64,000 nucleotides of DNA from QZLE01 sp033852075 (GTDB lineage Bacteria; Pseudomonadota; Gammaproteobacteria; QZLD01), in assembly GCA_033852075.1 (NCBI GenBank), contig JAWSVC010000006.1, positions 1 through 64,000 on the forward strand. Reading direction: 5' to 3'. The notes under the pieces are model-generated. The model was not told the origin of the DNA. It was given only the letters and a program-made list of their open reading frames with translations, and searched no databases. Positions 51,294 to 60,716 of this stretch are shown piece by piece; the stretch's first letter is position 1; each line of letters opens with the position of its first letter. Made by a program: the position numbers and the translations under genes.

Positions 51294-52079
51294 ATGGGTA
51301 TTTTATCAGGTAAAAAGATACTGATTACTGGAGTTGCTAGTGATAGATCTATCGCAGCTGGAATTGCGGATTCAATGTATGAGCAAGGTGCAGAACTTGC
51401 TTTTACATATCATAACGACAAGTTAAAAAGCAGAGTTGAAAAGGTAGCCGCGCGTTGTGGCTCTGATATCGTACTGCCTTTGGACGTTGCCTCAGATGAG
51501 CAGATAAAAGACTGTTTTGCTGAGCTAAGCAAAAAGTGGGAAAAGTTTGACGGCTTTGTGCATGCAATTGCATTTGCTCCAGCAGGCCAGTTAGATGGTG
51601 ATTATCTGGATGCAGTTACTCGTGAAGGATTCCAGGTTGCACATGATATAAGCTCATACACCTTTGCAGCAATGGCCAAAGAGGCTCGCCCATTTCTTAA
51701 TCCAAAGTCTTCTTTGATAACCCTTAGTTATCTTGGTGCTGTACGTGCAATGCCTAACTATAATGTAATGGGACTGGCAAAGGCATCACTAGAAGCGAAT
51801 GTAAGATTTATGGCAGCAAGTCTTGGTAAAGATGATGTACGTGTAAATGGTATCTCGGCAGGTCCTATTCGCACATTGGCAGCAGCAGGAATAGGTAACT
51901 TCAAGAAGCTATTGGCTGCTTTTGAAGCAACAGCACCGGTACATCGTTGTGTAACTATCAAAGAAGTTGGTGATATGGCTGCGTTCTTAGGTAGTGATAT
52001 GTCAGCAAGTCTTACCGGGCAGATTTTGTATGCGGATAATGGGTTTAGTATAGCCACTATGCCTATTGAAGCAGAATAA
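51294..52079 (+). CDS. fabI: Enoyl-[acyl-carrier-protein] reductase (NADH) FabI
   Basis: FabI reduces the enoyl-ACP double bond in each cycle of fatty acid synthesis. The 261-residue protein has the family cofactor loop GVASDRSIAAGIA near residue 13, and the catalytic Tyr146 (SYLGA), Tyr156 and Lys163 (NYNVMGLAKAS), with numbering equal to E. coli. Met159 and Phe203 of the inhibitor pocket are conserved. Residue 93, Gly in E. coli, is Ala (AIAFAPAGQL). An Ala there is also natural in some other FabI proteins. A single gene, followed by two direct-repeat terminators. Confidence 0.97.
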   Translation: MGILSGKKILITGVASDRSIAAGIADSMYEQGAELAFTYHNDKLKSRVEKVAARCGSDIVLPLDVASDEQIKDCFAELSKKWEKFDGFVHAIAFAPAGQLDGDYLDAVTREGFQVAHDISSYTFAAMAKEARPFLNPKSSLITLSYLGAVRAMPNYNVMGLAKASLEANVRFMAASLGKDDVRVNGISAGPIRTLAAAGIGNFKKLLAAFEATAPVHRCVTIKEVGDMAAFLGSDMSASLTGQILYADNGFSIATMPIEAE

Positions 52080-52480
52080 ATTTGGGTCTATTTCCCCAAT
52101 ATCTTTGTTGCAATCATAAACTTTTCGGTCACATATTTTGTATATGCTCCTTGGATAAAGTTTATGATTGCGCCTCGATCTTGGGAAAATATTCTCCAAA
52201 TTAAAGTGAACTAAGGCGGCATTGTGACCGCCTTTTTTAATATCTCGCGCCTTGATAAAGCTTCGCTCATTACGCTTTTAATTTGTTCGGATAAGGCATT
52301 TAAATTTTATGTGAACTTCCGCAATAAACCTTTTGTTACGCCTTGTCTTTGAACAAATATTCTCCAAATTAAAGTGAATTAAGGCGGTATTGTGACCGCC
52401 TTTTTTAATGCTTAAAATTTTTCAAGCTCCCTGAGCCCTTCGGCTATGCTCAGGATAAACCAAGGTCGAAGGACTCAAGT
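52077..52480. repeat. Duplicated terminator block and dispersed repeats after fabI
   Basis: A 56-base block at 52187-52242 recurs at 52355-52410 with only a few differences. Each copy contains AAGGCGG and CCGCC arms with TTTTTT (terminators at 52213-52238 and 52381-52406). At 52077-52116 lies a copy of the CCCCAATATCTTTGTTGCAA repeat of 15600-15640. At 52413-52480 is a copy of the GAGCCCTTCGGCTATGCTCAGG family (in two parts). The rest of the gap up to 52687 has no gene. Confidence 0.85.
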
Positions 52481-52687
52481 TTAGTAGGATGGGGTTGTGA
52501 AAATTAATAGGCTTTTTCGAAGACCGTCTGCGGTATGGATAGCCGCAGCCGAGTTACATGGATGTATTTATGTGTGTCTGAGTGAATGGTTATTAATTTT
52601 AAACAGTTTTACAAAATCACTATATTTCGGTTTTTGTTAGTGCAAAAAATGAAGGCACCTATCGGTGCGTGAACCGATATCGTTTCA

Positions 52688-55312
52688 TTAAGTAAGAATC
52701 GTATCTTCCTTATCCATAATATCCTTCGCCCATTTGGTAATGGTATTTCCAAGGATGTTACGGTTAACCGGTTTGGTTAGATAGTCATTCATGCCAGCAG
52801 CAAGACACTTTTCCTCGTCCTCTTTCATGGCATTAGCAGTTAAAGCAATTATGGGGATGTCTTTGATTTTTGGATTTTCTCTGATTTTTTTAGTGGCGGT
52901 ATAACCATCCATTATTGGCATATTGCAATCCATTAAGACTAAATCATATGGGATAGTGCTTACTGCATCATAGGCCTCTTGCCCGTTACCTGCAATGTCG
53001 GCTCTATAGCCAAGTTTTTCCAGTTGGCGAATGGTTACTTTTTGGTTTACAAAGTTGTCTTCAACCAAAAGGATTCTGATTTTAAGCCAATGTTGTTTTT
53101 CCTGAACCGTATGTCTGGTTACAAATTCGCGTTCATCTTCCGGAATGGCATCTACTTCTGAAAGGACGGTAGTTATAGTTTCACGCAGAATTGAAGGATT
53201 TATCGGTTTGCTTAGATAACCTGCAAAACCTATGTCTTTCATCGTAGCGGCTTCGCCTTTTTGCCCTCCGGATGTAAGCATAACCAATGTTGTATCTTTA
53301 AGGTTAGGGTCGCGTTTTATTGCTTGACCAAGTTGAGCTCCATCCATATCTGGCATCTGATAGTCTAAAAGAGCAATCGGGAATGGCTTGCTATCTTCTG
53401 CTGCCATTCTTAACTGAATCAAGGCTGATTCAGCATCCGGTACTTCAATTGGAACACATCCCCAGTTTGAAAGTTGATTGTGAAGGATGTCGCGATTGGT
53501 TTCGTTGTCATCTACAACAAGAATTTTTTTGCCGCGGATATCAGCAGGAGCGAGTTCATTATTATTGTGTTTGATTTCTTGTTTTTTGAATGTGGCGGTA
53601 AACCAGAAATTAGATCCGACACCTGGCTGACTCTCAACCCCAATTTCCCCATTCATTAGATTTACTAGCTTTTGACAGATTGCCAGCCCAAGCCCTGTAC
53701 CTCCATATTTTCTGGTGATTGAAGCGTCTGCCTGAGTGAATGATTCAAATAGTTCTGAAATTTGTTCTTTAGGAATGCCTATTCCTGTATCGGATACAGT
53801 AAAACGCAGTACAGCTTCTTCTGCTCTTTCGGTTTCAAGTGTAACCCGAAGTACTACTTCTCCGGCCTCAGTAAACTTGATGGCGTTATTGCAAAGATTG
53901 GTGATGATTTGTCTAAGACGTCCCGGGTCTCCTAATAGCTGAGTAGGTACATCATCATTAACGTGCCAGATTAGTTCAAGCTGCTTTGTTTCTGCTTTAA
54001 TTGATAATAGGTCGATTACATCACTGATAGTGGTCAAAAGCTGGAAGTTTATGATTTCCATATCCAGCTTGCCGGCTTCAATCTTAGAAAAATCCAGTAT
54101 GTCGTTTATTACACTTAAAAGTGCGTCAGAGCTGCTGCGAATGGTCTTGGTAAATTCTTTTTGTTCTTTGCTAAGTTCGGTGTCAAGTAAAAGCCCTGTC
54201 ATGCCAATAATAGCATTCATCGGTGTGCGAACCTCATGGCTCATATTGGCTACAAAAGCACTTTTGGCCTTTGATGCATGGGTTGCTTTTTTTACCGCAA
54301 GTTCAAGTTCCTGTTCGCGTTGCTTTTCTTCTAAGGTGTCTTGTATAAGGAATATATAGCCTTCAATGTCATTATCATCGTTATAGAAGGCGGATGATGT
54401 AATTAAAACCGGGCGTTTTTTGCTGTTTTTTGTTATTAGCTCGGTCCTTAGTTTTATATTCTGTTCATGATTTATTTTAAATTGAATTTCATTTAGTAGA
54501 TCTTCGGGGAAAATCAGTTGTATGTAGCTGTTTTGTAGCTCATCGGTTGAGTATTCCAAAAGTTTGGTTATGGTCGGATTAGCTATGGAAATACGAAGAT
54601 CTTTATCGGTTACAATTATTGTTTCTGCGGCAGAATTAATTATCGAATTTAAATGACTAAGTTTATCGGAACTATAATTATTTTGTTTTATAAGAGTGTT
54701 TGCTGATTCAGCTATTGGCGCTAAAAAACCGGTTATGGTTGGAAGGGCAGAACTGCTACCAGCTTTATTTATATTATTTGAGATAAAGTTGTTAATTATA
54801 GATATTGGTTTGGTAATTTCGCAAAAGGTAATTCCAATCACTATGATTGGTAAAAGAATAATAATGCAGGCTAAGGCGATTAATATTTCATAAATCAATG
54901 TAAATGGTGATGTAACTTTAGTAACAACAATAATACTGGGGTTGCTACTTAACGCATCTATCCAATATGTATTTTTTCCAACTTTTAAATGAGTTTTTTC
55001 TATAAGAGCTTGATTTATTTCGCTGTGATTAAGTTCGAAGCTCTCTCCCGTTGTTGCAATAACAAAAAAAATATCTTGGTTTATGGCCCATATGTTTTCT
55101 ATGAAAGGGTCATTGGTTAATTCAATAATAGCTTCGGTAATTTCTTTTTCAGATATTTTTGTTAATACGGAAGAATAATATGATTTTGTTTTATCAAAGG
55201 CTTTTGTTTCATATGCTGAAATAGATGCAAAAAGGAGCGCTAAAAGCACTCCTGTAAAAATTGATATGCTAATAATTGTTATGGTAATTCGCTTGGGAAT
55301 TCTATATTTCAT
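52688..55312 (-). CDS. Hybrid sensor histidine kinase with PAS and two receiver domains
   Basis: The 874-residue inner-membrane protein has helices near residues 10-32 and 140-165 around a periplasmic sensor. Then come a PAS domain (about 225-335, with AAETIIVTDKDLRISIANP), a HisKA domain with the phosphorylated His in NMSHEVRTPMNAIIGM (near 358), and HATPase with N-box NLCNNAIKF and DTGIGIPKEQ, GGTGLGLAI. Receiver 1 has Asp near 650 (LLDYQMPDMDG), and receiver 2 has Asp near 795 (LMDCNMPIMDG). There is no Hpt domain, so an external phosphotransfer protein is likely. Signal and output are unknown. It is downstream of the acidic protein gene at 55331 with an 18-base gap. Confidence 0.93.
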   Translation of the reverse strand: MKYRIPKRITITIISISIFTGVLLALLFASISAYETKAFDKTKSYYSSVLTKISEKEITEAIIELTNDPFIENIWAINQDIFFVIATTGESFELNHSEINQALIEKTHLKVGKNTYWIDALSSNPSIIVVTKVTSPFTLIYEILIALACIIILLPIIVIGITFCEITKPISIINNFISNNINKAGSSSALPTITGFLAPIAESANTLIKQNNYSSDKLSHLNSIINSAAETIIVTDKDLRISIANPTITKLLEYSTDELQNSYIQLIFPEDLLNEIQFKINHEQNIKLRTELITKNSKKRPVLITSSAFYNDDNDIEGYIFLIQDTLEEKQREQELELAVKKATHASKAKSAFVANMSHEVRTPMNAIIGMTGLLLDTELSKEQKEFTKTIRSSSDALLSVINDILDFSKIEAGKLDMEIINFQLLTTISDVIDLLSIKAETKQLELIWHVNDDVPTQLLGDPGRLRQIITNLCNNAIKFTEAGEVVLRVTLETERAEEAVLRFTVSDTGIGIPKEQISELFESFTQADASITRKYGGTGLGLAICQKLVNLMNGEIGVESQPGVGSNFWFTATFKKQEIKHNNNELAPADIRGKKILVVDDNETNRDILHNQLSNWGCVPIEVPDAESALIQLRMAAEDSKPFPIALLDYQMPDMDGAQLGQAIKRDPNLKDTTLVMLTSGGQKGEAATMKDIGFAGYLSKPINPSILRETITTVLSEVDAIPEDEREFVTRHTVQEKQHWLKIRILLVEDNFVNQKVTIRQLEKLGYRADIAGNGQEAYDAVSTIPYDLVLMDCNMPIMDGYTATKKIRENPKIKDIPIIALTANAMKEDEEKCLAAGMNDYLTKPVNRNILGNTITKWAKDIMDKEDTILT

Positions 55313-55330
55313 AGTACCGCTATTTACTGA

Positions 55331-56326
55331 TTATTTTTTGCTAAATATATCTTCCAGAAGCCAGTCTATCATTCTTCTGATAATGCCTTTACGAACAGGG
55401 GCCACTTGATATGTGAATTCTGGTTGTTTAGGCTGTTTTGGAGGCTCAACTTTTGTTGGTTCCTTTTTGGGTTGTGGAGCAGGTTGCTCTTCCGGTTTTT
55501 GCTCAACTACCTCTTCCTCAGGTTCTTCTGGTGGTGGTGGAGGGGCGATTATTTCTTCAATCTCTTCAACTTCCGGTTGAGCTATCTCTTGTTCTATGGA
55601 GTCTTCAGATAAAGTTATCTCTTCAACACGGATAGGCTCAATATCAGATGTTTTTTTCTCTTTTAATTGTTGTTCTACAAGCGCTACCTGTTCGCTCATT
55701 TGTTTGGCTGCTTCGCGAACCTTGTCGGAAACAGTCGGGTCATTCATGATTTTTTTAAGATCATCCTGGATGGTAGAAGCTTTACCTGTAGCTTCTTTTT
55801 TTAATGAGAATTCCTCTTTTTTTAGTTCTTTTAATTTAGTTCTGATTTTTTCAATTGGAACTTTAAGTTCATCGGATTTCTTAAGTTTCGCTAATGGATT
55901 CCGTTTGCTTATTAAAGATTCAATGGCTTGAGTACTAGCTGCGCCTTTACGAAAAGCTTGAGTTACTTTTAAAAGTGAAACATTTTCAGCCAGGTCTACA
56001 ACTGGGCCTTGAATCTCATCTTCGTTTAAGATTTCTGTACGTAGGCAAATTATCTTTAGGCATTTAGCGCTTTTCTTTTCCATTCCTTTGAAATAGCGCG
56101 CCATATCTTCAATTGAAAGTCCCTTGGTCTTTTCCTGGGCTACAATGAATGCTTGTTGGGTTATAGGTAGTTTTTTACCTGACGCAACACAATCTACAAT
56201 TGCAAGAGCGCCGGATTCATTCTCTAATTCTTTACCAATAGCGATAAGAGCGGTTAAGGCTTTTTCTTTTTCTTGTACTGCTGCGAGAGCCTTCTCTCCA
56301 TCTGAAATTTTGTTTTCTTCTTCCAT
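55331..56326 (-). CDS. Helical/Pro-Glu-rich protein upstream of the hybrid kinase
   Basis: I do not recognise this 331-residue protein. The first 110 residues are helical (GEKALAAVQEKEKALTALIAIG), and residues 130-235 are coiled coil. Residues of about 240-310 are a Pro/Glu-rich spacer (PPPPPEEPEEE and PAPQPKKEP). The C-terminus is basic and amphipathic (RKGIIRRMIDWLLEDIFSKK) and could contact the membrane. It begins the two-gene unit with the hybrid kinase. A scaffold or partner role is inferred from linkage only. Confidence 0.65.
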   Translation of the reverse strand: MEEENKISDGEKALAAVQEKEKALTALIAIGKELENESGALAIVDCVASGKKLPITQQAFIVAQEKTKGLSIEDMARYFKGMEKKSAKCLKIICLRTEILNEDEIQGPVVDLAENVSLLKVTQAFRKGAASTQAIESLISKRNPLAKLKKSDELKVPIEKIRTKLKELKKEEFSLKKEATGKASTIQDDLKKIMNDPTVSDKVREAAKQMSEQVALVEQQLKEKKTSDIEPIRVEEITLSEDSIEQEIAQPEVEEIEEIIAPPPPPEEPEEEVVEQKPEEQPAPQPKKEPTKVEPPKQPKQPEFTYQVAPVRKGIIRRMIDWLLEDIFSKK

Positions 56327-56541
56327 GTTTGAAAAGTCACTTGTTTAATTAAGAGGGCATATAAAAATGCTATTAATCTGATTACTTTAAAGATAGGTTA
56401 TTAATTACAAGATTGCCTCATAATATTTTCTAAAATGTTAAAAATATCAAAAAAATATGAAAAATATTTTAATAGTTATTGTTATAGAATTATGGATAAT
56501 TTTGATATTATCAAGCTAAGTTATTGGAAAATGGAATTGAA

Positions 56542-57159
56542 ATGAAGTCATTACTGCTGAAAATTATTGCCTTTTCTTTGTTTGTTGGACTAGCTGGATG
56601 CTCTTCATCCCCTCCTTCTAATGTTGATAATATCTGCTCTATTTTTCGGGAAAATGATGATTGGTACGAAGAAGCAGTTGATACCTTTGAAAAATGGGGG
56701 ATGCCGGTACATGTTCAAATGGCAATTATTCATCAGGAATCAAAATTTCGTTCCGAAGCCAAACCAGAAAGAACAAAGCTTCTATGGGTGATTCCATGGA
56801 CAAGACCTAGTAGTGCGTATGGTTATGCTCAGGTTCTAGATGAAACCTGGGATTGGTACAAAGAAAAGACCGGCAACAGTTGGGCCGATAGAAATGATTT
56901 TGATGACGCCGTAGATTTTATTGGCTGGTATGGAGATATGTCGTATAAAAAACTTGGCATATCCAAGTGGGATGCAGAAAAACAGTATTTGGCCTATCAT
57001 GAAGGGCATGGCGGTTATAAGCGTAAAAGCTATAGAAAGAAGCCGTGGCTGGTAAAAGTGGCTGCCAAGGTTGGGCGTAGAGCAGCAAAATACCGAGAGC
57101 AATATGGCAAGTGTAAACACAATCTTGATTCCGGCTGGAGTTTTTGGCCGTTTGGATAG
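56542..57159 (+). CDS. Lytic transglycosylase-like lipoprotein
   Basis: The ATG at 56542 gives a lipoprotein signal (MKSLLLKIIAFSLFVGLAGC); an upstream TTG is rejected. The domain looks like an SLT fold: AIIHQESKFRSEA near residue 75 with a candidate catalytic Glu, SAYGYAQVLDETWDWYKE near 110, and YLAYHEGHGGYKRKSY near 160. Lytic transglycosylases cleave peptidoglycan glycan strands with formation of anhydromuramic acid. The spacing of these motifs fits a short outer-membrane enzyme. The adjacent hydrolase gene follows after 23 bases. Confidence 0.75.
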   Translation: MKSLLLKIIAFSLFVGLAGCSSSPPSNVDNICSIFRENDDWYEEAVDTFEKWGMPVHVQMAIIHQESKFRSEAKPERTKLLWVIPWTRPSSAYGYAQVLDETWDWYKEKTGNSWADRNDFDDAVDFIGWYGDMSYKKLGISKWDAEKQYLAYHEGHGGYKRKSYRKKPWLVKVAAKVGRRAAKYREQYGKCKHNLDSGWSFWPFG

Positions 57160-57182
57160 TATTTGATTAAAAGAGAGAAAAG

Positions 57183-58595
57183 ATGGGGATAAAATTTTTT
57201 GTAATTCCTTTGTTATCGTTGTTTTTGTTTTTTTCTGGTGCCGCGTTAGCAGATTCAGCAGATGTTAAGCAACTACCCAAACATTGGAAAACCAGAACTC
57301 TAATTGAACCGATATTTAATTCTGGTGTATTTGTTATTGAGACAGGTAGACAACATCGTAATACCGTTGTTCTTGTGCATGGTCTTGGATCTGCCGGGCT
57401 AAGAGACTGGATTGATGTTATTCCGGTTTTAGAGAAAAACTTTCATATTATAGCAATGGATTTACCGGGTTTTGGTGAATCTGGAAGACCGAAGGGAAGG
57501 TATTCTCCAACAAATTATTCAAAGGTATTACGCTGGGTTATTGAAAGATATGCTCATGAAAAAGTTTACATGATTGGGCACTCTATGGGGGGAGCAGTAT
57601 CTTTGCGATATGCTTCTATATATCCGGGAACGCTAAAAAAAGTAATCCTGGTTGACGCAGCAGGAATATTGGAAAGGACATCCTTTATTAAACATATGTC
57701 TACTATTCCGGTAGATCTTAGTAAAGTTCCTAATCGGTTTAAAAAGATGGTCGCATACGCCGTTGATTTTTCTCAGTCATTTGTGGAGATGACAGCACTT
57801 AATCATGATATCTCTTGTGGGGTACAAAATGACCAGGAGGCATGGGATAAGACATTTGCAGGTAGGACGAACGCTAATGCGGGGTTGGCTTTGGTATCGG
57901 AAAACTTTTCCGATGTAATAGAAAATCTAAATGTTCCATTATTTATGATATGGGGGAGTAAGGATAAAGTGGCTCCTCTAAGAACTGGGCAAATGCTTGA
58001 AGGATTAATTCAAGATTCTCGTCTTTCAGTAATAGAAGGTGCAGGGCATGTACCGATGAAATCACATACAAAGCAATTTATTGGTTTGCTGGGGCAGGCA
58101 ATCATGCATAAACCGACGGCCAAGAAGAATATCCAATATGTTGAAACCGATTTAGATATTTCATGCAAAGAAGATATTGAAAAAGAGTACACGGGTAACT
58201 ATAGAAATATCAATATTGACCATTGTACAGCGGTTAAATTGAATAATCTTACCGCTAAAAATATAAAAATTAATGAATCAACGGTTGATATGAATAATGT
58301 TTATGTAAATTCTGAAGACGTAGCTGTCGAGGCTACAGAGTCAGTAGTTTCCATAACTACATCAAAAATAAATGGCCGAATTCCGATGATTTCTTCAGGT
58401 AGCCGTTTGGATCTTGCTGGTGTATCGTTTTCAGGAGATGATTCAATAATAGATGTTAAGATTAGTTCGCGTATTATTCTTTCTATAAGCAAATATAAGA
58501 CTAATTCCAATTCTGGCACTTTACATGGGTTTTATAACTTTGCCCAAAGTAAGCTGCTAGATAACTTAAATGAAAATCACAGTATATGTAAATAA
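57183..58595 (+). CDS. Secreted alpha/beta hydrolase with beta-helix-like C-terminal tail
   Basis: The 470-residue product has a signal peptide (FFVIPLLSLFLFFSGAALA) and an alpha/beta hydrolase fold: VHGLGSAGLRDWID, nucleophile elbow IGHSMGGAV near residue 135, acid in WGSKDKVAPL, and His in GAGHVPMKSH near 300. From about residue 325 to 450 there is an extra tail with repeated short beta units (YRNINIDHCTAVKLNNLTA, NNVYVNSEDVAVEATESVV), like a right-handed beta helix. The fusion is unusual for this fold. It probably shares a transcript with the transglycosylase-like gene. Substrate unknown. Confidence 0.85.
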   Translation: MGIKFFVIPLLSLFLFFSGAALADSADVKQLPKHWKTRTLIEPIFNSGVFVIETGRQHRNTVVLVHGLGSAGLRDWIDVIPVLEKNFHIIAMDLPGFGESGRPKGRYSPTNYSKVLRWVIERYAHEKVYMIGHSMGGAVSLRYASIYPGTLKKVILVDAAGILERTSFIKHMSTIPVDLSKVPNRFKKMVAYAVDFSQSFVEMTALNHDISCGVQNDQEAWDKTFAGRTNANAGLALVSENFSDVIENLNVPLFMIWGSKDKVAPLRTGQMLEGLIQDSRLSVIEGAGHVPMKSHTKQFIGLLGQAIMHKPTAKKNIQYVETDLDISCKEDIEKEYTGNYRNINIDHCTAVKLNNLTAKNIKINESTVDMNNVYVNSEDVAVEATESVVSITTSKINGRIPMISSGSRLDLAGVSFSGDDSIIDVKISSRIILSISKYKTNSNSGTLHGFYNFAQSKLLDNLNENHSICK

Positions 58596-58686
58596 CAGTA
58601 CTTTTATTAACAGCATTAATTATGGGAACAAGATTGTTTTTTTGTTACTCTAAGCGCCTTTAAGAATTTAACAATGAGGAAATAGC

Positions 58687-60537
58687 ATGCCTGATTATCG
58701 TTCAAAAACCACAACTCAAGGAAGGAATATGGCTGGTGCGCGTTCACTATGGCGTGCTACAGGGATGAAGGATGGTGATTTTCACAAACCAATAATTGCC
58801 GTTTGTAATTCTTTTACCCAGTTCGTGCCAGGACATGTTCATCTAAAAGATTTAGGGCAATTGGTATGTCGTGAGATCGAAAAGGCTGGTGGCATTGCTA
58901 AAGAGATGGATACAATCGCTATTTGTGACGGTATTGCTATGGGGCATGATGGCATGCTTTATAGTTTGCCTTCGCGTGACTTAATTGCTGATTCTGTTGA
59001 ATATATGGCGAATGCACATAGCGTTGATGCCTTAGTATGTATTTCAAACTGCGACAAGATTACCCCGGGGATGTTAATGGCGGCAATGCGTCTAAATATT
59101 CCTGCTATCTTTGTTTCCGGTGGGCCAATGGAAGCCGGTAAGGCGGTCATAAAAGGTAATACAGTATACCTGGATTTGGTCGATGCCATGGTTTCAGCAG
59201 CAGATTCAAATGTAAGTGATGAAGACGTAGATACGTATGAACGTTCGGCATGCCCAACATGCGGTTCGTGTTCCGGAATGTTTACTGCAAACTCTATGAA
59301 CTGCCTGACTGAAGCTCTTGGTCTTTCTTTCCCAGGTACGGCTTCAGTTGTTGCAACTCATGAAGATAGAAAAGAGCTGTTTGTTAAAGCAGGGCAACGC
59401 ATCGTTGAGCTTGCGAAAAAATATTACGAAGAAGGTGATGATTCAATTCTTCCAAGATCGATTGCTAACTTTGAAACCTTCGAAAACGCAATGTCTTTAG
59501 ATATTGCAATGGGTGGCTCAACCAATACCGTATTGCACCTGCTCGCCGTTGCCAATGAAGCAAAGGTTCCGTTTACCATGAATGATATGGACCGCTTATC
59601 TAAAAAGGTTCCTTGTCTTTCAAAGGTGGCGCCTTCATCTTCTTACCATATGGAGGATGTGCATAGAGCTGGTGGTGTTATCGGTATTCTTGGCGAATTG
59701 GACCGTGCCGGACTTATTCATCGAGACCAAGCAACAATTCATGCAGCAACAGTTGGTGAAGCGCTGGACGAATGGGATATCAAACGCGAAACCTGTTCTG
59801 AAAAAGCTAAAGAATATTATCGTGCAGGTCCTGGTGGCGTTATTTGTAATGAAGCATTTAGCCAAAATGCGCGTTACGCTGACTTAGATGATGACAGAGA
59901 AGGCGGCTGTATTCGCAGCTTAGAACATGCATATAGTAAAGATGGTGGTCTTGCAGTGTTAAGCGGAAACATGGCTGAAGATGGTTGTATTGTTAAAACT
60001 GCCGGGGTTGATGAGAGCATTCTGACCTTTACCGGAACAGCTGTAGTTTTTGAAAGTCAGGATGATGCTGTAGATGGTATTCTAAATGGCAAAGTAAAGG
60101 CTGGAGATGTGGTTATTATTCGTTACGAAGGCCCTCGCGGTGGCCCTGGTATGCAAGAAATGCTGTATCCAACTTCGTACCTAAAATCGATTGGTCTTGG
60201 CAAGGAATGTGCGCTAATAACCGATGGCAGATTCTCTGGTGGAACGTCAGGATTGTCAATTGGGCACGTATCTCCAGAGGCTGCCAGCGGTGGAAATATT
60301 GCTCTGGTTAAAGATGGAGATACGATTAAAATCGACATTCCAAACCGCACTATAAACATCGATATTTCTTTTGATGAACTTCAAGATCGTCAGAAAGAGA
60401 TGGAGGCTCGTGGAGAGAAAGCGTGGAAGCCGATTAGCAGAGATAGAAAAGTTTCCGTTGCATTACAGGCATATGCAGCAATGGCGACTAGTGCTGATAA
60501 AGGCGCTGTGCGCGATTTGGATATTATAAAAAAATAA
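58687..60537 (+). CDS. ilvD: Dihydroxy-acid dehydratase
   Basis: IlvD makes 2-keto acids from dihydroxy acids, the third step of valine and isoleucine synthesis. The 616-residue protein has the length of E. coli IlvD and the Fe-S ligand Cys residues in SNCDKITPGM (near 122) and ACPTCGSCSGMFTANSMNCL (near 195), plus GGSTNTVLHLLA near 275 and DGRFSGGTSGLSIGHVSPEAA near 515. TGAGGA precedes the ATG. It stands alone; no ilv partner genes are visible. A terminator follows. Confidence 0.98.
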   Translation: MPDYRSKTTTQGRNMAGARSLWRATGMKDGDFHKPIIAVCNSFTQFVPGHVHLKDLGQLVCREIEKAGGIAKEMDTIAICDGIAMGHDGMLYSLPSRDLIADSVEYMANAHSVDALVCISNCDKITPGMLMAAMRLNIPAIFVSGGPMEAGKAVIKGNTVYLDLVDAMVSAADSNVSDEDVDTYERSACPTCGSCSGMFTANSMNCLTEALGLSFPGTASVVATHEDRKELFVKAGQRIVELAKKYYEEGDDSILPRSIANFETFENAMSLDIAMGGSTNTVLHLLAVANEAKVPFTMNDMDRLSKKVPCLSKVAPSSSYHMEDVHRAGGVIGILGELDRAGLIHRDQATIHAATVGEALDEWDIKRETCSEKAKEYYRAGPGGVICNEAFSQNARYADLDDDREGGCIRSLEHAYSKDGGLAVLSGNMAEDGCIVKTAGVDESILTFTGTAVVFESQDDAVDGILNGKVKAGDVVIIRYEGPRGGPGMQEMLYPTSYLKSIGLGKECALITDGRFSGGTSGLSIGHVSPEAASGGNIALVKDGDTIKIDIPNRTINIDISFDELQDRQKEMEARGEKAWKPISRDRKVSVALQAYAAMATSADKGAVRDLDIIKK

Positions 60538-60606
60538 AACAGTGAAGGCGGCCTGATTTAAATGAATCTTGGTCAGGTTGGTTGCAAGCTAACACATCGT
60601 TAAAGC

Positions 60607-60648
60607 AAGGGTTGTGTTGTGCGCCGCACAATATAACCCTTTGTTTTA
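60607..60648 (+). terminator. Terminator after ilvD
   Basis: AAGGGTT pairs with AACCCTT, enclosing an inner TTGTGCG/CGCACAA stem, followed by TGTTTTAT. It lies 70 bases after the ilvD stop. Confidence 0.7.
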
Positions 60649-60716
60649 TATGGAAATATTGACATATATGGGGAATTTTGTTAGTCTATAATTTCTCGTT
60701 GTTCCCAAGCTGCCTG

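Noticed and set aside
15668..52480. Complete insertion sequences or transposase genes
   Set aside because: No transposase frame was recognised. The repeats are non-coding.
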